This document shows positions 51,081 through 59,436 of a stretch of 64,000 nucleotides of DNA, in pieces. The DNA comes from Deltaproteobacteria bacterium (GTDB lineage: Bacteria > Myxococcota_A > Polyangia > Haliangiales > SHYZ01). The position numbers were made by a program, and so were the translations under genes. Position 1 is the first letter of the stretch. Each line of letters opens with the position of its first letter. The notes beneath the pieces are model-generated. The model made no database searches. It had not been told where the DNA came from and saw only the letters and a program-made list of their open reading frames with translations. Location: NCBI GenBank assembly GCA_016210055.1, contig JACQUZ010000088.1:1-64000 (forward strand). Direction: 5' to 3'.

Positions 51081-52034
51081 ATGCTCAGGCGCTCCATCCT
51101 CCTTCTGGTGCTCACGATAGTCTTGGCTTGTCAGGGGCCGCCGACCACTTGGGCCGAGTACAGCGGACGCGGGCCAGATGGCTCCGCTCCGGGGCCACGA
51201 GTCGACGCTGGCAAGGCAGACGCGGGTGAGACGGTTCGTCCCTCGGTGCGGCCAGGATTGGTGTTGGACGACATCCACGTCGCGAGCATGTCGGAGGAGT
51301 TCCAGGTCCTCGGCCTCCTCGGCGAGTACCTGAACGAGCCACTGGCGCAGGGAATCAAGGACGGCTCGTACTTGGTCGCGTTGGATTTTCAGGGGATGGA
51401 GGATCCCTCTGGGCAGTCGGACGATGAGCGCATGTCCGTCGGCGTGTACCGCGTCGACGACTCGGACTCGAACCGAGGGGATAACTTCGATGCCGAAAGC
51501 CCAGAGACGTTCAAGCAGCGGTCGGCAGATCGCTTTCGTGACGCCCAGGTTCATGGTGGGGAGCTCGAGGCGGAAGGGCTCGATACTTTTGCCCTCCCTG
51601 GCTTCCGCGGGGTATCGGTCCCATTGAACAAGGTGAGCCTTTCTGGAACCCTCGTCCCGACGTCGTCTAGTGATGGCGTGCTCATGCTCCAGGACGGGCG
51701 GCTCACGGGCGGCATCCCGATCCGGCTCATTGCACTCGCCGGGCAGTTCATGGGTGATCAGGTGGAACTGCCGTTTCCATGCCGCGGCAAGACGGTGCTC
51801 GACAAGATCCTGCTCGGGTGTGGGCTGGGCTTTAGCTTCGCTCAGATCGTCGACATCGACGGCGACGGCGAAGAGCAGTTCTTCGACGAAGATGGGGACG
51901 GAGCGATCGACGTCTGCGTGGACGGGGACGGGACGAGGATCAGGGGGACTCGTTGCGTGACTGACGAGCGCATCAAGGATGGGATCGAGATCACGATGGT
52001 GGTACACGGCGTTCGCGCGTACCTTGCACCCTAG
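51081..52034 (+). CDS. Lipoprotein of unknown function with Asp-rich calcium-loop-like motif
   Basis: 317 residues. ATG 51081 follows GGAGGTCCTC; the lipoprotein signal is MLRRSILLLVLTIVLAC. A disordered segment (to about residue 60) precedes a globular domain (ASMSEEFQVLGLLGEYLNEP, ALDFQGMEDPSG, GVYRVDDSDSN). Near the C-terminus DIDGDGEEQFFDEDGDGAID resembles paired DxDGDG calcium-binding loops of EF-hand or dockerin type (resemblance). The C-terminal GIEITMVVHGVRAYLAP may be a beta strand pair. I cannot assign a family; related lipoproteins are typical of Myxococcota. Confidence 0.8.
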   Translation: MLRRSILLLVLTIVLACQGPPTTWAEYSGRGPDGSAPGPRVDAGKADAGETVRPSVRPGLVLDDIHVASMSEEFQVLGLLGEYLNEPLAQGIKDGSYLVALDFQGMEDPSGQSDDERMSVGVYRVDDSDSNRGDNFDAESPETFKQRSADRFRDAQVHGGELEAEGLDTFALPGFRGVSVPLNKVSLSGTLVPTSSSDGVLMLQDGRLTGGIPIRLIALAGQFMGDQVELPFPCRGKTVLDKILLGCGLGFSFAQIVDIDGDGEEQFFDEDGDGAIDVCVDGDGTRIRGTRCVTDERIKDGIEITMVVHGVRAYLAP

Positions 52035-52065
52035 CGTTCCCGCGCCACTTCATCTGGGGTGGCCA

Positions 52066-52539
52066 ATGCGCATTCGCAAGATCCTTTGCCCGGTAGATTT
52101 CTCCGAGCCGGCGAGAGACGCTCTGCTGTTTGCGGCTGATCTGGCCCAGCAGTACGACGCGGAGCTGACGCTCCTCCACGTGTACCAGATCCCAGGGTAC
52201 GCGTTTCCCGAAGGGATCGTCCTGGCCGGCCCCGAGGTGATGGCGGAGCTCATGGTGCGAATCGACAAGGTGCTTGGGGAATGGAAGAGCGATGCCGAGG
52301 GGCACGGCGCCATGCGCGTGAGTACCCTGTCGGTCCAGGGCGCTCCGTGGAACGAGATCGTGCGGACCGCAAGGGAGCAAGGGTACGACCTGGTGGTGAT
52401 CGGCACCCATGGGAGGACGGGGCTCAAGCACGTCATCCTGGGCTCGGTCGCAGAGAAGGTCGTGCGGCGAGCCCCGTGTCCCGTGTTGACCGTGCGCCTG
52501 GCCTCCCACCTGGAAGCGCATGACAACGCAGGGCTTTGA
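52066..52539 (+). CDS. Universal stress protein (UspA family)
   Basis: 157 residues, single Usp domain. It starts MRIRKILCPVDFSEPARDAL and contains the ATP-binding loop VIGTHGRTGLKHVILGSVAE, which fits G-2x-G-9x-G(S/T), so it is of the nucleotide-binding type. It ends with the standard RRAPCPVLTVR strand plus a short tail. A GGGGTGG run precedes the ATG at 52066; longer in-frame starts lie inside the preceding gene. Members aid survival in stress and stationary phase (family knowledge). It lies on the same strand between a lipoprotein gene and the ADP-glucose/trehalose operon. Confidence 0.95.
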   Translation: MRIRKILCPVDFSEPARDALLFAADLAQQYDAELTLLHVYQIPGYAFPEGIVLAGPEVMAELMVRIDKVLGEWKSDAEGHGAMRVSTLSVQGAPWNEIVRTAREQGYDLVVIGTHGRTGLKHVILGSVAEKVVRRAPCPVLTVRLASHLEAHDNAGL

Positions 52540-52565
52540 CGCGGCGAGCTGGCGTGTGTAAGGGC

Positions 52566-52593
52566 TTGCACGCGCAAGTCCTGCGCCTAGCTA
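52566..52593 (+). promoter_or_regulatory. Predicted leaderless promoter of the glgC operon
   Basis: TTGCAC (52566-52571), a 16-base spacer and TAGCTA (52588-52593), then 7 bases to ATG 52601. Predicted transcription start coincides with the ATG and no ribosome site is present. A second candidate, TTGACG (52535-52540) with TAAGGG (52558-52563), lies upstream. Confidence 0.4.
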
Positions 52594-52600
52594 TTGGCGC

Positions 52601-53926
52601 ATGCGCCCGCGACCATCCGTCACCTACTTGCCACACCGGGGGCCTTCCCCGCACGTGCTGTCCATCGTCCTCGCCGGCGGGGAGGGGCGACGCCTGTACC
52701 CTCTCACGGCCGAGCGTGCCAAGCCCGCCGTCCCGATTGGTGGGCGTTACCGGCTCGTCGACTTCGCGCTTTCAAACCTCGTCAACAGCGGCTTCCTGAA
52801 GATCAAGGTCCTCACCCAGTACAAGTCCGATTCGCTGAACACGCATATCGCCCGGGGCTGGCGCCTCCCGGCCATGCTGGATTTCTATGTCGAGGCCGTG
52901 CCGGCCCAGCAGCGTATCGGCAAGCAATGGTTCCAGGGTTCTGCCGACGCCATGCTCCAGTCACTGCACGTCATCACCGACGAGGATCCCGACTACGTGA
53001 CGATCTTTGGAGGAGACCACATGTACAAGATGGACGTGCGGCAACTCCTCGATTCACACCTGGAACGGGAGGCTGATGTCACGGTGGCGGCGGTCCGGAT
53101 CCCGGTCCATGAGGCGTCGGCTTTCGGCGTGCTGGCCATCGATGATCAGAATCGCATTGTGGACTTCGACGAGAAGCCCTCACGACCCAAGGAAATGCCC
53201 GGAAGGCCTGGTTGGTGCTTGGCCTCGATGGGGAACTACGTGTTTAGCAGCAACATCCTCATCGAGGAGCTCCTGCGAGATCACGAACGGGCCGACACGC
53301 AACATGATTTCGGCCGCGACATCCTGCCCAACATGGTGGGGAAGCGAAAGGTCTTTGCCTATGACTTCGCCCAGAACGAGATCCCGGCGCAGCCGGAGCA
53401 CGAGCGCGGGTACTGGCGGGACGTTGGTACGATCCTCTCGTACTGGCAGGCCAACATGGACTTGCTTGCGGTTTCGCCCACGTTCGACCTCTACAACCCG
53501 CGCTGGCCAATCCGCACCTTCACGAGGCCGCTTCCGCCGGCAAAGTTCGTGTTCGCCGACGAGGAGCATGCACGCATGGGGATAGCCACCGACTCCCTGG
53601 TGTGCGAGGGCTGCATCATCTCCGGCGGGCGCATCGACCGAACGATCCTAGGTGCCGCAGCGAGGATCAACAGCTTCGCGCACGTGGAGGAGTCGATCTT
53701 GTTCGACGGGGTTGAGGTGGGTCGTCACGCGCGCCTCCGCCGGGTCATCGTGGACAAGAACGTCGCCATTCCGCCGCACGCAGAAATCGGTTTCGATCCC
53801 GAGCGGGACTCGCGTCTCTATCACGTCCAGGACGGTATCGTCGTCATTCCCAAGGATTCGGTGATTCCGTCTCGCACCCCGGTGTATTTCACTGCTCCGT
53901 CGCAACCAGACCGGGAGCGCGCTTGA
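52601..53926 (+). CDS. glgC: Glucose-1-phosphate adenylyltransferase (ADP-glucose pyrophosphorylase)
   Basis: 441 residues. It makes ADP-glucose from glucose-1-phosphate and ATP. Signature regions: nucleotide loop IVLAGGEGRRLYPLTAERAK followed by PAVPIGGRYRLVDFALSN, then YKSDSLNTHIARGW, FGGDHMYKMD (catalytic Asp), and DFDEKP for sugar phosphate. The C-terminal third is a left-handed beta helix with hexapeptide-like repeats (CIISGGRIDRTILGAAARIN). The N-terminal 19 residues before VLSIVLAGG are longer than usual, so GTG 52655 could be the true start; ATG 52601 fits the leaderless promoter. Four bases separate it from the GH57 gene. ADP-glucose likely feeds TreT as well as glycogen. Confidence 0.96.
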   Translation: MRPRPSVTYLPHRGPSPHVLSIVLAGGEGRRLYPLTAERAKPAVPIGGRYRLVDFALSNLVNSGFLKIKVLTQYKSDSLNTHIARGWRLPAMLDFYVEAVPAQQRIGKQWFQGSADAMLQSLHVITDEDPDYVTIFGGDHMYKMDVRQLLDSHLEREADVTVAAVRIPVHEASAFGVLAIDDQNRIVDFDEKPSRPKEMPGRPGWCLASMGNYVFSSNILIEELLRDHERADTQHDFGRDILPNMVGKRKVFAYDFAQNEIPAQPEHERGYWRDVGTILSYWQANMDLLAVSPTFDLYNPRWPIRTFTRPLPPAKFVFADEEHARMGIATDSLVCEGCIISGGRIDRTILGAAARINSFAHVEESILFDGVEVGRHARLRRVIVDKNVAIPPHAEIGFDPERDSRLYHVQDGIVVIPKDSVIPSRTPVYFTAPSQPDRERA

Positions 53927-53929
53927 CGC

Positions 53930-56404
53930 ATGTCCGAGCGGTACATCGTCATCCACGGGCACTTCTACCAGCCGCCCCGTGAGAACCCTTGGATCGAGGA
54001 GACCGAGCTCCAGGACTCGGCGGCGCCGTATCACGACTGGAACGAGCGGATCATCGCGGAGTGCTACGGCCCCAATTCGGCCGCGCGAATCGTGGGAGCG
54101 TCGGGTGGCGTCATCGGCATCCTCAACAACTATGCGAAGATCTCGTTCAACGTAGGACCCACGCTCCTCGCCTGGCTGGAACGCTGGGCGCCGAGCACGT
54201 ATCAGAAGATCCTCGAGGCGGACCGGGCCAGCATGAAGGAGCGAGGGGGACACGGCAATGCCATTGCCCAAGCCTATAACCACGTAATCCTCCCCTTGGC
54301 AACCAAGCGGGATGCGGTGACTGAGATTCGCTGGGGTATCGCCGATTTCAAGCGTCGCTTCGGTCGAATGCCCCAGGGAATGTGGCTCCCCGAGTGTGCG
54401 GTCGATGAGGGTACCTTGTGTCTCCTGTGCGACGAGGGGATTGCCTTCACCGTCTTGGGTCCCAAGCAGGCCAGGCGGTTCCGATCCATGTCCTCGTCGG
54501 ATTGGCACCACGGCATCGACCCGCGGCGGGCGTACCTCTGCGAGCTTCCGGGCGGCCGATCGATCGTCCTGTTCTTCTACGACGCGGGCGTCGCGCACGA
54601 CATCGCGTTCGGACAGGCCCTGGCCGATCGCGACGCGCTCGTAGGGCGGCTCTTGTCGGCCTTTGGCGACGCCGGGACGAGCCCAGGCGCGGGACCTTGG
54701 CTGGTAAATGTGGCCACCGACGGTGAGACATTCGGTCACCACCGTCCGTTCGGCGACATGGTGCTCGCAGCCGCCATCGAGCGCCTGGAACGAGAGCATC
54801 ACGCAACGCTCACCAACTACGCTCAGTTCCTGGCACTCAATCCACCGACCCACGCCGTCGATCTCGTCACTCCTTCGTCCTGGTCGTGCGCGCATGGTCT
54901 GGGACGGTGGCGCGACGACTGCGGATGCGTCACCAACGCGCGACTTGGATGGCATCAGAGGTGGCGACGTCCGCTCCGTGACGCCCTCGATGACCTGAGC
55001 GAACGGCTCGCAGAGCTCTTCGCTCGGTGCGCGGCGCCGCTCCTCGCGAGCCCCTGGGAGGCGCGTGATGCATACATCCGGGTGATCTTGGATCGCTCCC
55101 CCGGGGCCGTGGACTCATTCCTCGACGAGCACTCGACCAGGCCGCTCCTCGAGCACGAGCGAGTGATCGTGCTCAAGCTCCTCGAGATGCAGCGGCATGC
55201 GCTGCTCATGTACACTTCGTGCGGCTGGTTCTTCGGGGAGCTCTCGGGACCAGAAGGCGTCCAAAACCTGAAGTACGCAGCGCGTGCCATCCAGCTTGCC
55301 AGGGAGATCGATGGGACGAACCTCGAGGCTTCCTTTCGAGCCGCCCTCGCCAGGGCACCCTCGAACATCTTAGATGGGCAACGTCCGATGGATGGGCGGC
55401 GAGTGCTCGACCAGTGGGTCAGGCCTTCGGTCGTGAACCTGGGACGGGTGGTAGCGCACTACGCCATTTCGTCGCTGTTCGAGCACTACCCGCGGCGCGG
55501 CCGGATTTTCTGCTACCTCTATGAAGCGGACGACTGGGCGCGCAAGTCCCGTGGGCCCACCACGCTGGCGATCGGTCGCGTGCGCCTGTCGTCGGAGATC
55601 ACCCGCGAGGCCACCCATGCCTCGTTTGCCGCGCTCCATTTCGGCGGCCACGACGTGCGCTGTGCCATCATGAGTCTCTCCGACCTGCCGATCTACGAGG
55701 ACTTGAAATCCGATCTCCTCGCCCTATTCGAGCGGCGATCGATTGGAGACGTGGTGCGCGCGATTGACAGGCACTTCGCCGGACGCGACTACGCGCTGTC
55801 GGACCTGTTCCTCGACGAGCGACGCAAGATCTTGCGGGTGCTCGTCGCTGACATCTTGGCCCGACATCATTCACAGCTGTTCGAGGCGTTTGAAGAAAAC
55901 CGACCTCTCCTCCGCTTCCTCGTCGAAGCCGATACACCGGTGCCGGGGCCTCTGCGGGCGGCAGCCGACTACGCCCTGTCCATGCGCCAAGTCGAGCTCT
56001 TGGCCGAGGCCCGGCTTGGCTCGTCTCGCTTCGAAGCCGCGCGGTCCGAGCTGGTTCACCTCAAAGAGGAGGCGCGCGCCCTCGGCGTTTCCCTTGACCT
56101 CACAGAGGCAAAACGAATTCTCGAGGCCCGCATCCTCGACGAGGCCAGGTCCCTTTCGACCTCGCCCCGGCGCGAAACTGCGAGGGCCTTGCATTCGTAT
56201 CTCGAGATGGCAGAGGAGCTGGGACTTGCCCCGAACCTCTGGGAAGTCCAAAACCACTATTGGACCCTTGCCCTAGACGGATCGCGGCAGCCCGACCTTG
56301 ACGTGGATCTGCTCTTTCGCCTCGGGTGCAAGCTTGGTTTCGACGAAGAAGGGCTCGAGCATGCCTTGAGCGTCCCAGGGAAGCTTGTGCCAGGCGTGGC
56401 GTAG
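53930..56404 (+). CDS. Glycoside hydrolase family 57, DUF3536-type
   Basis: 824 residues. It starts with the GH57 opening YIVIHGHFYQPPRENPWIEE (HGHFYQP). The catalytic nucleophile is E155 in GMWLPECAVDEGTL, and the general acid is in NVATDGETFGHHRPF. The C-terminal half is the DUF3536 helical region (YTSCGWFFGELSGPEGVQNL). Such proteins act on alpha-glucans: amylase, branching or 4-alpha-glucanotransferase activity are all known in GH57 (family knowledge), and exact activity cannot be assigned. There is no signal peptide, so it is cytoplasmic. It lies in an operon with glgC, DUF5752 and treT-like genes, pointing to glycogen/trehalose turnover. Confidence 0.95.
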   Translation: MSERYIVIHGHFYQPPRENPWIEETELQDSAAPYHDWNERIIAECYGPNSAARIVGASGGVIGILNNYAKISFNVGPTLLAWLERWAPSTYQKILEADRASMKERGGHGNAIAQAYNHVILPLATKRDAVTEIRWGIADFKRRFGRMPQGMWLPECAVDEGTLCLLCDEGIAFTVLGPKQARRFRSMSSSDWHHGIDPRRAYLCELPGGRSIVLFFYDAGVAHDIAFGQALADRDALVGRLLSAFGDAGTSPGAGPWLVNVATDGETFGHHRPFGDMVLAAAIERLEREHHATLTNYAQFLALNPPTHAVDLVTPSSWSCAHGLGRWRDDCGCVTNARLGWHQRWRRPLRDALDDLSERLAELFARCAAPLLASPWEARDAYIRVILDRSPGAVDSFLDEHSTRPLLEHERVIVLKLLEMQRHALLMYTSCGWFFGELSGPEGVQNLKYAARAIQLAREIDGTNLEASFRAALARAPSNILDGQRPMDGRRVLDQWVRPSVVNLGRVVAHYAISSLFEHYPRRGRIFCYLYEADDWARKSRGPTTLAIGRVRLSSEITREATHASFAALHFGGHDVRCAIMSLSDLPIYEDLKSDLLALFERRSIGDVVRAIDRHFAGRDYALSDLFLDERRKILRVLVADILARHHSQLFEAFEENRPLLRFLVEADTPVPGPLRAAADYALSMRQVELLAEARLGSSRFEAARSELVHLKEEARALGVSLDLTEAKRILEARILDEARSLSTSPRRETARALHSYLEMAEELGLAPNLWEVQNHYWTLALDGSRQPDLDVDLLFRLGCKLGFDEEGLEHALSVPGKLVPGVA

Positions 56405-56420
56405 CCAGCGAGAGGGTGTG

Positions 56421-57086
56421 ATGCCGGAACCGTTCCTTTTTCGAAAAGTGCTCTACCTCGTTGAAGCGTCGGGAAAGCGCGCGCGCAACCTCGACGAGCT
56501 CCTCCGGTTGGTAACCGTGATTGACCCGTCGTCCGTGGGTTTCCACATGCACCGCGAGTTCATCACGTACAAGTTCGCTCACGCCGAGTATCCCAACGAC
56601 TTCGCGTACTGGGCCGCGCGAGTCCTCGGCGATGAAATCCTCGGGGAGCGGCTGGCCTACCTACGCGTGTTCAAGTATCCAACCCTGGCGGAGCTCTCGA
56701 GGGAGATCGCGGCGATCATCGCGCAGCACCTCATGGCGTATCCCGAGACAACCGCCGAGCGGGCTCCGAGAGGGAGGGAGTTCAACTTTTGCATGGCCCG
56801 GAAGTTCGTCATGGAGACCGGGCGGTCCGCCCGGAACCTCCCTGAGTTCACAGGTGCGATCGCCGAAATCGAAGCCTCGTCGCTCTACTACCACTTGTTC
56901 GAGACCCGATTTGGCGGCGGCGAGCCTGGGCGGCGCAATGACTTCGCGACGTGGGCGCTTCTCAGCCTAAAGCATCCGGCGCTCGCCGACAGGCTGGACA
57001 GCATCGATCCGTACATGTTCAGCATCGAGCAGGCTCGTAGAGTGCTCCTGCGCATCTTGTCCGAGGCCCAGGCGGAGGGAGCGTGA
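56421..57086 (+). CDS. DUF5752 family protein
   Basis: 233 residues in two similar halves: PFLFRKVLYLVEASGKRARN with LDELLRLVTVIDPSSVGFHM, and FNFCMARKFVMETGRSARNL with PEFTGAIAEIEASSLYYHLF. The halves are an internal duplication of a small helical unit. The family (DUF5752) has no established activity that I know of but typically lies beside trehalose-synthesising glycosyltransferases, as here. ATG 56421 follows GAGAGGGTG, and its stop overlaps the treT-like start by 4 bases. It may be a regulatory or scaffolding subunit of the glycosyltransferase. Confidence 0.85.
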   Translation: MPEPFLFRKVLYLVEASGKRARNLDELLRLVTVIDPSSVGFHMHREFITYKFAHAEYPNDFAYWAARVLGDEILGERLAYLRVFKYPTLAELSREIAAIIAQHLMAYPETTAERAPRGREFNFCMARKFVMETGRSARNLPEFTGAIAEIEASSLYYHLFETRFGGGEPGRRNDFATWALLSLKHPALADRLDSIDPYMFSIEQARRVLLRILSEAQAEGA

Positions 57087-58330
57087 TGATGCAAGGGGAA
57101 AAGCTGGGGTTGGACTCATACCGGCAAGTGGTCGGCGACAGGGTCGTTGGGGAGCTGTACAGGCTGGCCGATCGGCTACGCGGATCGTCGGTGCAGCACG
57201 TGAACTCAACGCGCGCTGGCGGTGGGGTCGCCGAGATCTTGGAGCGCCTGACGCCCCTGACCAATGAGCTCGAGATTCGCGCCCACTGGGATGTGATCGA
57301 GGGGGAAGATGAATTTTGGCGCGTGACCAAGATGTTCCACAACGCGATCCAAGGGGACGAGGTCGACTTCACGAGCGCCGACTTCGACACCTACATCAAG
57401 TGGAATCGCCTGAACTCCCAGAAGATCGACCTCTTTGGGGACTGCGTGTTCATCCATGATCCGCAGCCCGCCGCCCTCATCGAGCGTCGGAAGCCAGGAA
57501 CCAGGCAGCGATTCGTCTGGCGGTGCCATATCGACGCGTCCACGCCCATGCCGCGGGCTTGGCGGTTTCTCGAGCAGTTCGTCCGACGCTTCGACGCGTC
57601 CATCTTCAGCGCGCCGCAGTTCGCCCAGAGCCAGCTGCGAATCCCGCAGTTCCTGATCGCGCCCTCGATTGATCCCCTGTCGCCCAAGAACCGCCCGCTT
57701 TCCGCCGACCAGGTTGAGAGCGTGCTCGAGCGTTTTCACGTGGATCGGAGGCGCCCGATCCTCCTGCAGGTCTCTAGGTTCGACCGGTTCAAGGACCCGA
57801 TCGGTGTGATTCGTGCCTACCGCATGGTCAAGGAGACGAACGACTGCCAGCTTGTCCTTGCCGGCGGGAGTGCCACCGACGATCCCGACGGGGCAGCCGT
57901 CCTGGTCGAGGTTCAGGAGGAGGCGGTCGGAGACCCAGACATCCACGTGCTGGTTCTGCCACCGGACGCGCATTTCGAGATAAACGCCCTCCAGAGGGGC
58001 GCGTCCATCGTGCTCCAGAAGTCGCTCCGGGAGGGGTTTGGCCTGACGGTGAGTGAGGCGCTCTGGAAGGGGAAACCGGTGGTCGGTGGGGCTACGGGTG
58101 GAATTCCGCTCCAGATCCTCGACGGAGTGAACGGATACTTGGTGTACTCACCAGAGGGCGCTGCGTTCCGCATCCGCTACTTGCTCAACCATCCTGAAGT
58201 CGCCTCGGAGATGGGGAGAAGGGGCGTGGAGATGGTCCGCCAGAATTTCCTCCTGACACGCAACCTTCGGGAGTACCTGATGGTCATTCACGCCGCGCAA
58301 GAACCTAGGAGGGGGATCATCGAGCTCTGA
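57083..58330 (+). CDS. treT: Trehalose glycosyltransferring synthase-like GT4 enzyme (TreT)
   Basis: 415 residues, GT-B fold, retaining GT4. Early motif HVNSTRAGGGVAEILERLTP is diagnostic for TreT; then FHNAIQGDEVDF, DCVFIHDPQPAALIERRK, RCHIDAS, the phosphate-binding LQVSRFDRFKDPIGVIRAYR and the donor motif REGFGLTVSEALWKGKPVVG. TreT makes trehalose from NDP-glucose and glucose in one step (family knowledge); glgC in the same operon supplies ADP-glucose. Overlap with the DUF5752 gene indicates coupling. Trehalose would serve as osmolyte or desiccation protectant. A perfect inverted repeat just after the stop codon probably ends the transcript. Confidence 0.88.
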   Translation: MMMQGEKLGLDSYRQVVGDRVVGELYRLADRLRGSSVQHVNSTRAGGGVAEILERLTPLTNELEIRAHWDVIEGEDEFWRVTKMFHNAIQGDEVDFTSADFDTYIKWNRLNSQKIDLFGDCVFIHDPQPAALIERRKPGTRQRFVWRCHIDASTPMPRAWRFLEQFVRRFDASIFSAPQFAQSQLRIPQFLIAPSIDPLSPKNRPLSADQVESVLERFHVDRRRPILLQVSRFDRFKDPIGVIRAYRMVKETNDCQLVLAGGSATDDPDGAAVLVEVQEEAVGDPDIHVLVLPPDAHFEINALQRGASIVLQKSLREGFGLTVSEALWKGKPVVGGATGGIPLQILDGVNGYLVYSPEGAAFRIRYLLNHPEVASEMGRRGVEMVRQNFLLTRNLREYLMVIHAAQEPRRGIIEL

Positions 58331-58335
58331 GCAAC

Positions 58336-58361
58336 CTCACCTGGCTTGTGAGCCAGGTGAG
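58336..58361. terminator. Perfect inverted repeat between convergent genes
   Basis: CTCACCTGGCT and AGCCAGGTGAG form perfect 11-base arms around a 4-base loop, 5 bases after the treT-like stop codon. There is no T-run on either side, so it may be a factor-dependent or bidirectional terminator, or a 3' stabilising hairpin, rather than a classic Rho-independent terminator. Confidence 0.6.
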
Positions 58362-58413
58362 AGTGTCTACGTACCGCTCGTGGATAGTTGAAGGCCCGAG
58401 GAGGCTCTGGAGG

Positions 58414-58668
58414 TCACGACTCGGCATACGTGCGGATTTGCTCGCGCACGCTCTCCTCGTTGATTCCCGTTCGGATATACTCCTGAAGGCAGTCGGCCAG
58501 CGTGATCATCATGTCCGAGACGCCGCGATCTTCGACCAGCTTTGCCAGAAGGGCCCGCGCCTCTCGGCTCTCGTCGTCTCGAAGGAATTCTCGTACCAGG
58601 TCGAGCGTCATGTCCCCTTTGAAGTCGAGAATTAGGTTGTCGATCAGGTATGCGATGAGTCGCTTCAC
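58414..58668 (-). CDS. Small acidic helical protein of unknown family
   Basis: 84 residues, starting at a GTG with a good GGAGGA ribosome site six bases upstream. The sequence (MKRLIAYLIDNLILDFKGDM, then LDLVREFLRDDESREARALL and GVSDMMITLADCLQEYIRTG) is helical and amphipathic, without membrane helix, zinc site or signal peptide. No family is recognised. It is divergent from the membrane-protein gene to its right, with start regions overlapping, and convergent with the treT-like gene. Confidence 0.72.
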   Translation of the reverse strand: MKRLIAYLIDNLILDFKGDMTLDLVREFLRDDESREARALLAKLVEDRGVSDMMITLADCLQEYIRTGINEESVREQIRTYAES

Positions 58669-58754
58669 CGTTGTCCTCCGGAGTGCTCCTCAGCAGGCGA
58701 GCGCATGTACTTGATAAACAAAGAACGGATGCCCCGCTTTTACACTGGATTTCC

Positions 58755-59366
58755 TTGCAAATCAACCTTTTTGCCGCGCTCGAGCAGGCGGCGGAAAAGG
58801 TTTCTCAAGGAGGTTTTCCCATCGTTTTAGGACTTCCTTTCGACTTCGCGTTAGGTCTCTTCTTTGCCGCCTGTGCCAAGGAGCGGGTGAGGCGCGACGG
58901 GGTGTTTTCGAAAACCCCTCTGGCACTCGTGTGCGCGCACGCTACCCTGGCACTCTTGCCACGTGCGCTCTACTTGTGCCTGGCCCATCCGGCATGGAGC
59001 GTGCTCTACCTGTGGGACCCATCTAGGTTGCCCCCGCTCGTCATGGTCCCTTTGGTGCTCCTGGATGCCGCCCTTCTTCTCGCGGGATATCTTCAAGGGG
59101 CGCGGCTCATTCGGAACGGGAAAACCAGCTGGGCGTGGGGCATCGTTGCGGGCGTCGCGTTTTTCCTCGCCTTGCTCGGGTATTTTCTTCGACACCGGAT
59201 CGTTCACTACGGGAGCCACGCACAGTTCCATTCAGGGCACGCCCTTCCTTTGGGCGACGTGAAGCTCGGGTACGTGCTCGTGGCCATCGCTGTCGGAGTG
59301 GTGGTTCACGTGGGTGTCGTCGGCTGGGAGCTCCAAAGAGACGCCAAGAGGGTGGCCGAGGTTTAG
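58755..59366 (+). CDS. Polytopic membrane protein of unknown family, unusual start
   Basis: About 203 residues if started at TTG 58755. The mature body has five hydrophobic segments: IVLGLPFDFALGLFFAACAK, PLALVCAHATLALLPRALYL, LPPLVMVPLVLLDAALLLAG, TSWAWGIVAGVAFFLALLGY and LGYVLVAIAVGVVVHVGVVG, with HRIVHYGSHAQFHSGH in a loop rich in possible metal-binding histidines. Start choice is hard. In-frame TTGs at 58671 and 58755 have no ribosome site. The strongest ribosome site, AAGGAGG (58807-58813), points at ATC 58821 just before the first helix. Function unknown. Confidence 0.65.
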   Translation: MQINLFAALEQAAEKVSQGGFPIVLGLPFDFALGLFFAACAKERVRRDGVFSKTPLALVCAHATLALLPRALYLCLAHPAWSVLYLWDPSRLPPLVMVPLVLLDAALLLAGYLQGARLIRNGKTSWAWGIVAGVAFFLALLGYFLRHRIVHYGSHAQFHSGHALPLGDVKLGYVLVAIAVGVVVHVGVVGWELQRDAKRVAEV

Positions 59367-59397
59367 CGGATCTCGGGACCTCACTTCTTTGGCCGTA

Positions 59398-59427
59398 TTG
59401 ACGCGGGGTAATGCGCTTTGCTAGCTT
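59398..59427 (+). promoter_or_regulatory. Predicted near-leaderless promoter of the OmpA operon
   Basis: TTGACG (59398-59403), an 18-base spacer and TAGCTT (59422-59427), then nine bases to ATG 59437. The predicted transcription start is within about 3 bases of the start codon, and no ribosome site is visible. Confidence 0.5.
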
Positions 59428-59436
59428 GCGGCATTC

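Noticed and set aside
53648-54955. 435-codon minus-strand frame
   Set aside because: Antisense to glgC and the GH57 gene; no recognisable domain.
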